Assembly: GCA_030833265.1 (NCBI GenBank)
Contig: JAURHO010000026.1
Coordinates: 1 to 15,124, forward strand
Origin: Crocinitomicaceae bacterium
GTDB taxonomy: Bacteria; Bacteroidota; Bacteroidia; Flavobacteriales_D; Crocinitomicaceae
Direction: 5' to 3'
Length of the DNA: 15,124 bases
Below are positions 13,578 through 15,124 of this stretch, one piece after another. Each line of letters opens with the position of its first letter. Positions within the stretch are counted from its first letter, which is position 1. Made by a program: the position numbers and the translations under genes. The notes under the pieces were generated by a model. That model worked only from the letters and a program-made list of their open reading frames with translations, was not told the origin of the DNA and made no database searches.

Positions 13578-14531
13578 ATGGAAAATCAAGCCACACCTAC
13601 AAAATCAAATAGCTTTTATTTTGTTTTTATATTCATCCTTCTTGCTGGTTTAGCAGGGCTTACACTAGCTTGGTCCAGACAACGTGCTGCCTTAAACACC
13701 TGTAAAAACAGCAATGCTGAGTTACTTGCTGACATGGCTGACATGGAAAGCGCACTATCCGGTTATACGGGCACCATGAAGCAGGATCTTAAATCGGATT
13801 TACAGCAAATGTTGCGTAACTACAACAAACTCATTGAAAAAGATGCCACAAAAGCGGATAGTCTCAATGCTCAAAAAGCACAAATTACCGACCTCCTTAG
13901 AAAATTAGACCGTTCCAAACTGACGGCTCGCGACCTCGTTAAGGCCAGAAAAGAAAATGAAACGCTGCGCTCCATCATGCGCAGTTATGCACGCACCATC
14001 GACTCCTTAAATACACTCAACATCGACCTTGGTAGCCGCCTAGAAGAAACCAACGTCAAACTCTCAACCACTTCATCTGAAAGAGACACCTATAAGAAAC
14101 AAGCGGAAGAATCTCAACAACAGATCAAAAAGGGAAGTAAGCTTCAGGCATACAACTTTGAATCAGAAGCACTGAAGCAACGTGTGAACAACACGATGGA
14201 AGTGACCGACCGCGCCAAAAATGCAGCGCAATTCAGAAGCAGCTTTACCCTATCAGAAAATGTTTTAACCAATGCCGGTAAAAAATATGTCTATATGCAA
14301 ATTACTGGGCCAAACGGAGAAACACTTCAAGGCAGTAGCAGCTTTGTCACCGATACAGAAAGTGGCAGCGTAGCCTACACACAGCGCAAAGAAATTGATT
14401 ATCAAAACCAAGCCCTAGACCTCACGATTTACTATGAACTCAAAGGCGAAACCGCAGCCAAAGGCCTTTACCGCGTGCGCATTTATTGCGATGGTCAGCT
14501 CATTGGCTCCGATAGTTTCTCTTTAAAATAA
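13578..14531 (+). CDS. Uncharacterised membrane-anchored coiled-coil protein with C-terminal beta-rich domain
   Basis: A 317-residue protein I do not recognise by name. A short polar N-terminus is followed by one transmembrane segment (13-32, FYFVFIFILLAGLAGLTLAW). A long heptad-rich, charged region follows (about 38-190), which should be coiled coil, and then a compact domain (about 195-317) with alternating hydrophobics (KYVYMQITGPNGET; LDLTIYYELKG; GLYRVRIYCDGQLIGSDSFSL), probably a beta-sandwich. The topology is likely N-in, with the coiled coil and C-terminal domain in the periplasm. There is no lipobox or enzyme motif. From memory, similar anchored coiled-coil proteins occur in Bacteroidota without assigned function; a spacer or scaffold role in the envelope is only a guess. 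It has its own promoter-like element. Confidence 0.85.
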   Translation: MENQATPTKSNSFYFVFIFILLAGLAGLTLAWSRQRAALNTCKNSNAELLADMADMESALSGYTGTMKQDLKSDLQQMLRNYNKLIEKDATKADSLNAQKAQITDLLRKLDRSKLTARDLVKARKENETLRSIMRSYARTIDSLNTLNIDLGSRLEETNVKLSTTSSERDTYKKQAEESQQQIKKGSKLQAYNFESEALKQRVNNTMEVTDRAKNAAQFRSSFTLSENVLTNAGKKYVYMQITGPNGETLQGSSSFVTDTESGSVAYTQRKEIDYQNQALDLTIYYELKGETAAKGLYRVRIYCDGQLIGSDSFSLK

Positions 14532-14540
14532 GCCCTAACC

Positions 14541-14560
14541 TCATTCAGAAAAATGAATGA
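14541..14560. other. Perfect hairpin/inverted repeat between the coiled-coil and enoyl-CoA hydratase genes
   Basis: TCATTCA-GAAAAA-TGAATGA has 7-bp perfect arms and a 6-nt loop, 9 bp after the upstream stop. It is AT-rich without a T-run, so it may be a weak 3' end structure or an operator for the downstream gene. Confidence 0.35.
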
Positions 14561-14604
14561 AAGCAATATTCATCTACAAACTACTTTAATCTAAATATCA
14601 AAAA

Positions 14605-15124
14605 TGAGTACCGCCATAGAACAAGGTCACGTCAATTATAACATACAAGAAAACGGGATTGCCAGCATTACTTTTGGTCATCCTTTAAGCAATTCATTAC
14701 CCGGAAAAATTCTTCAAAAACTTGCCGACACCATCACAGAAGTGAGCAATAACCCAGCGGCCAAAGTACTCATTTTGCAATCCGAAGGGGAGAAAGCCTT
14801 TTGCGCTGGCGCCAGCTTTGACGAACTCGTTTCTATCAACGACCTCGAGACTGGCCTTCAGTTTTTCTCTGGCTTTGCCAAGGTGATCAATGCGTGCAGA
14901 AAATCAAAAAAACTCATTATTGGTCGTGTACAAGGGCGCGCAGTAGGCGGCGGCGTCGGCTTAGCATCAGCCACAGATTATTGTTTTGCTACCGCCAGAG
15001 CGGAAGTCAAATTATCGGAACTTGCAGTTGGCATCGGACCTTTTGTGGTTGGACCTGCCGTAGAAAGAAAAATTGGTTTATCCGCCATGAGCGAATTGGC
15101 AATCAATGCCACCGAATGGCGCTC
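14605..15124 (+). CDS. Enoyl-CoA hydratase/isomerase (crotonase) family protein, C-terminus cut off by the window
   Basis: The frame is open from ATG 14605 to the window end, with 173 codons visible of about 260 expected. The crotonase oxyanion-hole motifs are present: FCAGASFDEL in the first half and GRAVGGGVGL in the second. The usual first catalytic Glu (GGGxE, E144 in rat crotonase) is Gly here (GGGVG), while the second (E164 position) is kept in KLSELAVGIGPF. The substrate may therefore differ from simple 2-enoyl-CoA hydration; methylglutaconyl-CoA hydratase-like or isomerase roles are possible. Not all members keep both residues. A near-match -7 element, TACTTTAA (14583-14590), lies 14 nt upstream. 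Partners downstream are outside the window. Confidence 0.88.

Overview
The window looks like a stretch of ordinary chromosome from a Bacteroidota bacterium, probably Flavobacteriales. The signs are start-proximal TAnnTTTG promoter elements (the Bacteroidota -7 box), few Shine-Dalgarno sequences, a TonB-dependent receptor with an N-terminal carboxypeptidase-regulatory-like domain, a PorV/PorQ-type outer-membrane barrel, a type B ribosomal protein L31 and a large M14 peptidase of the kind common in this phylum. I see no mobile elements, CRISPR arrays, rRNA or tRNA genes. No gene-free stretch exceeds about 150 bases. The genus is not identified.

Layout. (1) 1-3504, minus strand: a tight four-gene run read from 3504 downwards. 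It holds a retropepsin-like protease (rimB-like), the ribosomal protein S6 glutamate ligase rimK, an AstE/AspA-fold metallo-deacylase, and an exported M14 zinc carboxypeptidase cut off by the window start. The first three form a plausible write-and-erase peptide-tagging cassette. (2) 3598-6264, plus: a TonB-dependent outer-membrane receptor transcribed away from the rim run. (3) 6305-6982, minus: an orphan LuxR-type response regulator, divergent from a Sua5/TsaC tRNA threonylcarbamoyladenylate synthase (7096-8055, plus). (4) 8206-8460, minus: rpmE2 (L31 type B) with a clear promoter and a strong intrinsic terminator. (5) 8583-9803, plus: a GAF-like/SpoIIE serine phosphatase converging on a PorV/PorQ-family barrel (9812-10900, minus). 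(6) 10957-13476, plus: an overlapping run of pssA (phosphatidylserine synthase), purS (FGAM synthase small subunit) and an aldehyde dehydrogenase of the ketoglutarate-semialdehyde type. (7) 13578-14531, plus: an uncharacterised membrane-anchored coiled-coil protein. (8) 14605 to the end, plus: an enoyl-CoA hydratase/isomerase family gene, cut by the window end.

Most genes are housekeeping. The points most worth a second look are the rimB-rimK-astE-like cassette with an exported peptidase appended, the -7 boxes sitting 4-5 nt from three start codons (possible leaderless mRNAs), the uncharacterised coiled-coil protein, a crotonase-fold enzyme lacking one of the two classical catalytic glutamates, and a purS gene away from purQ/purL. 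Several start codons were moved inward from the longest open frame because the longer versions begin at TTG and add no recognisable protein.
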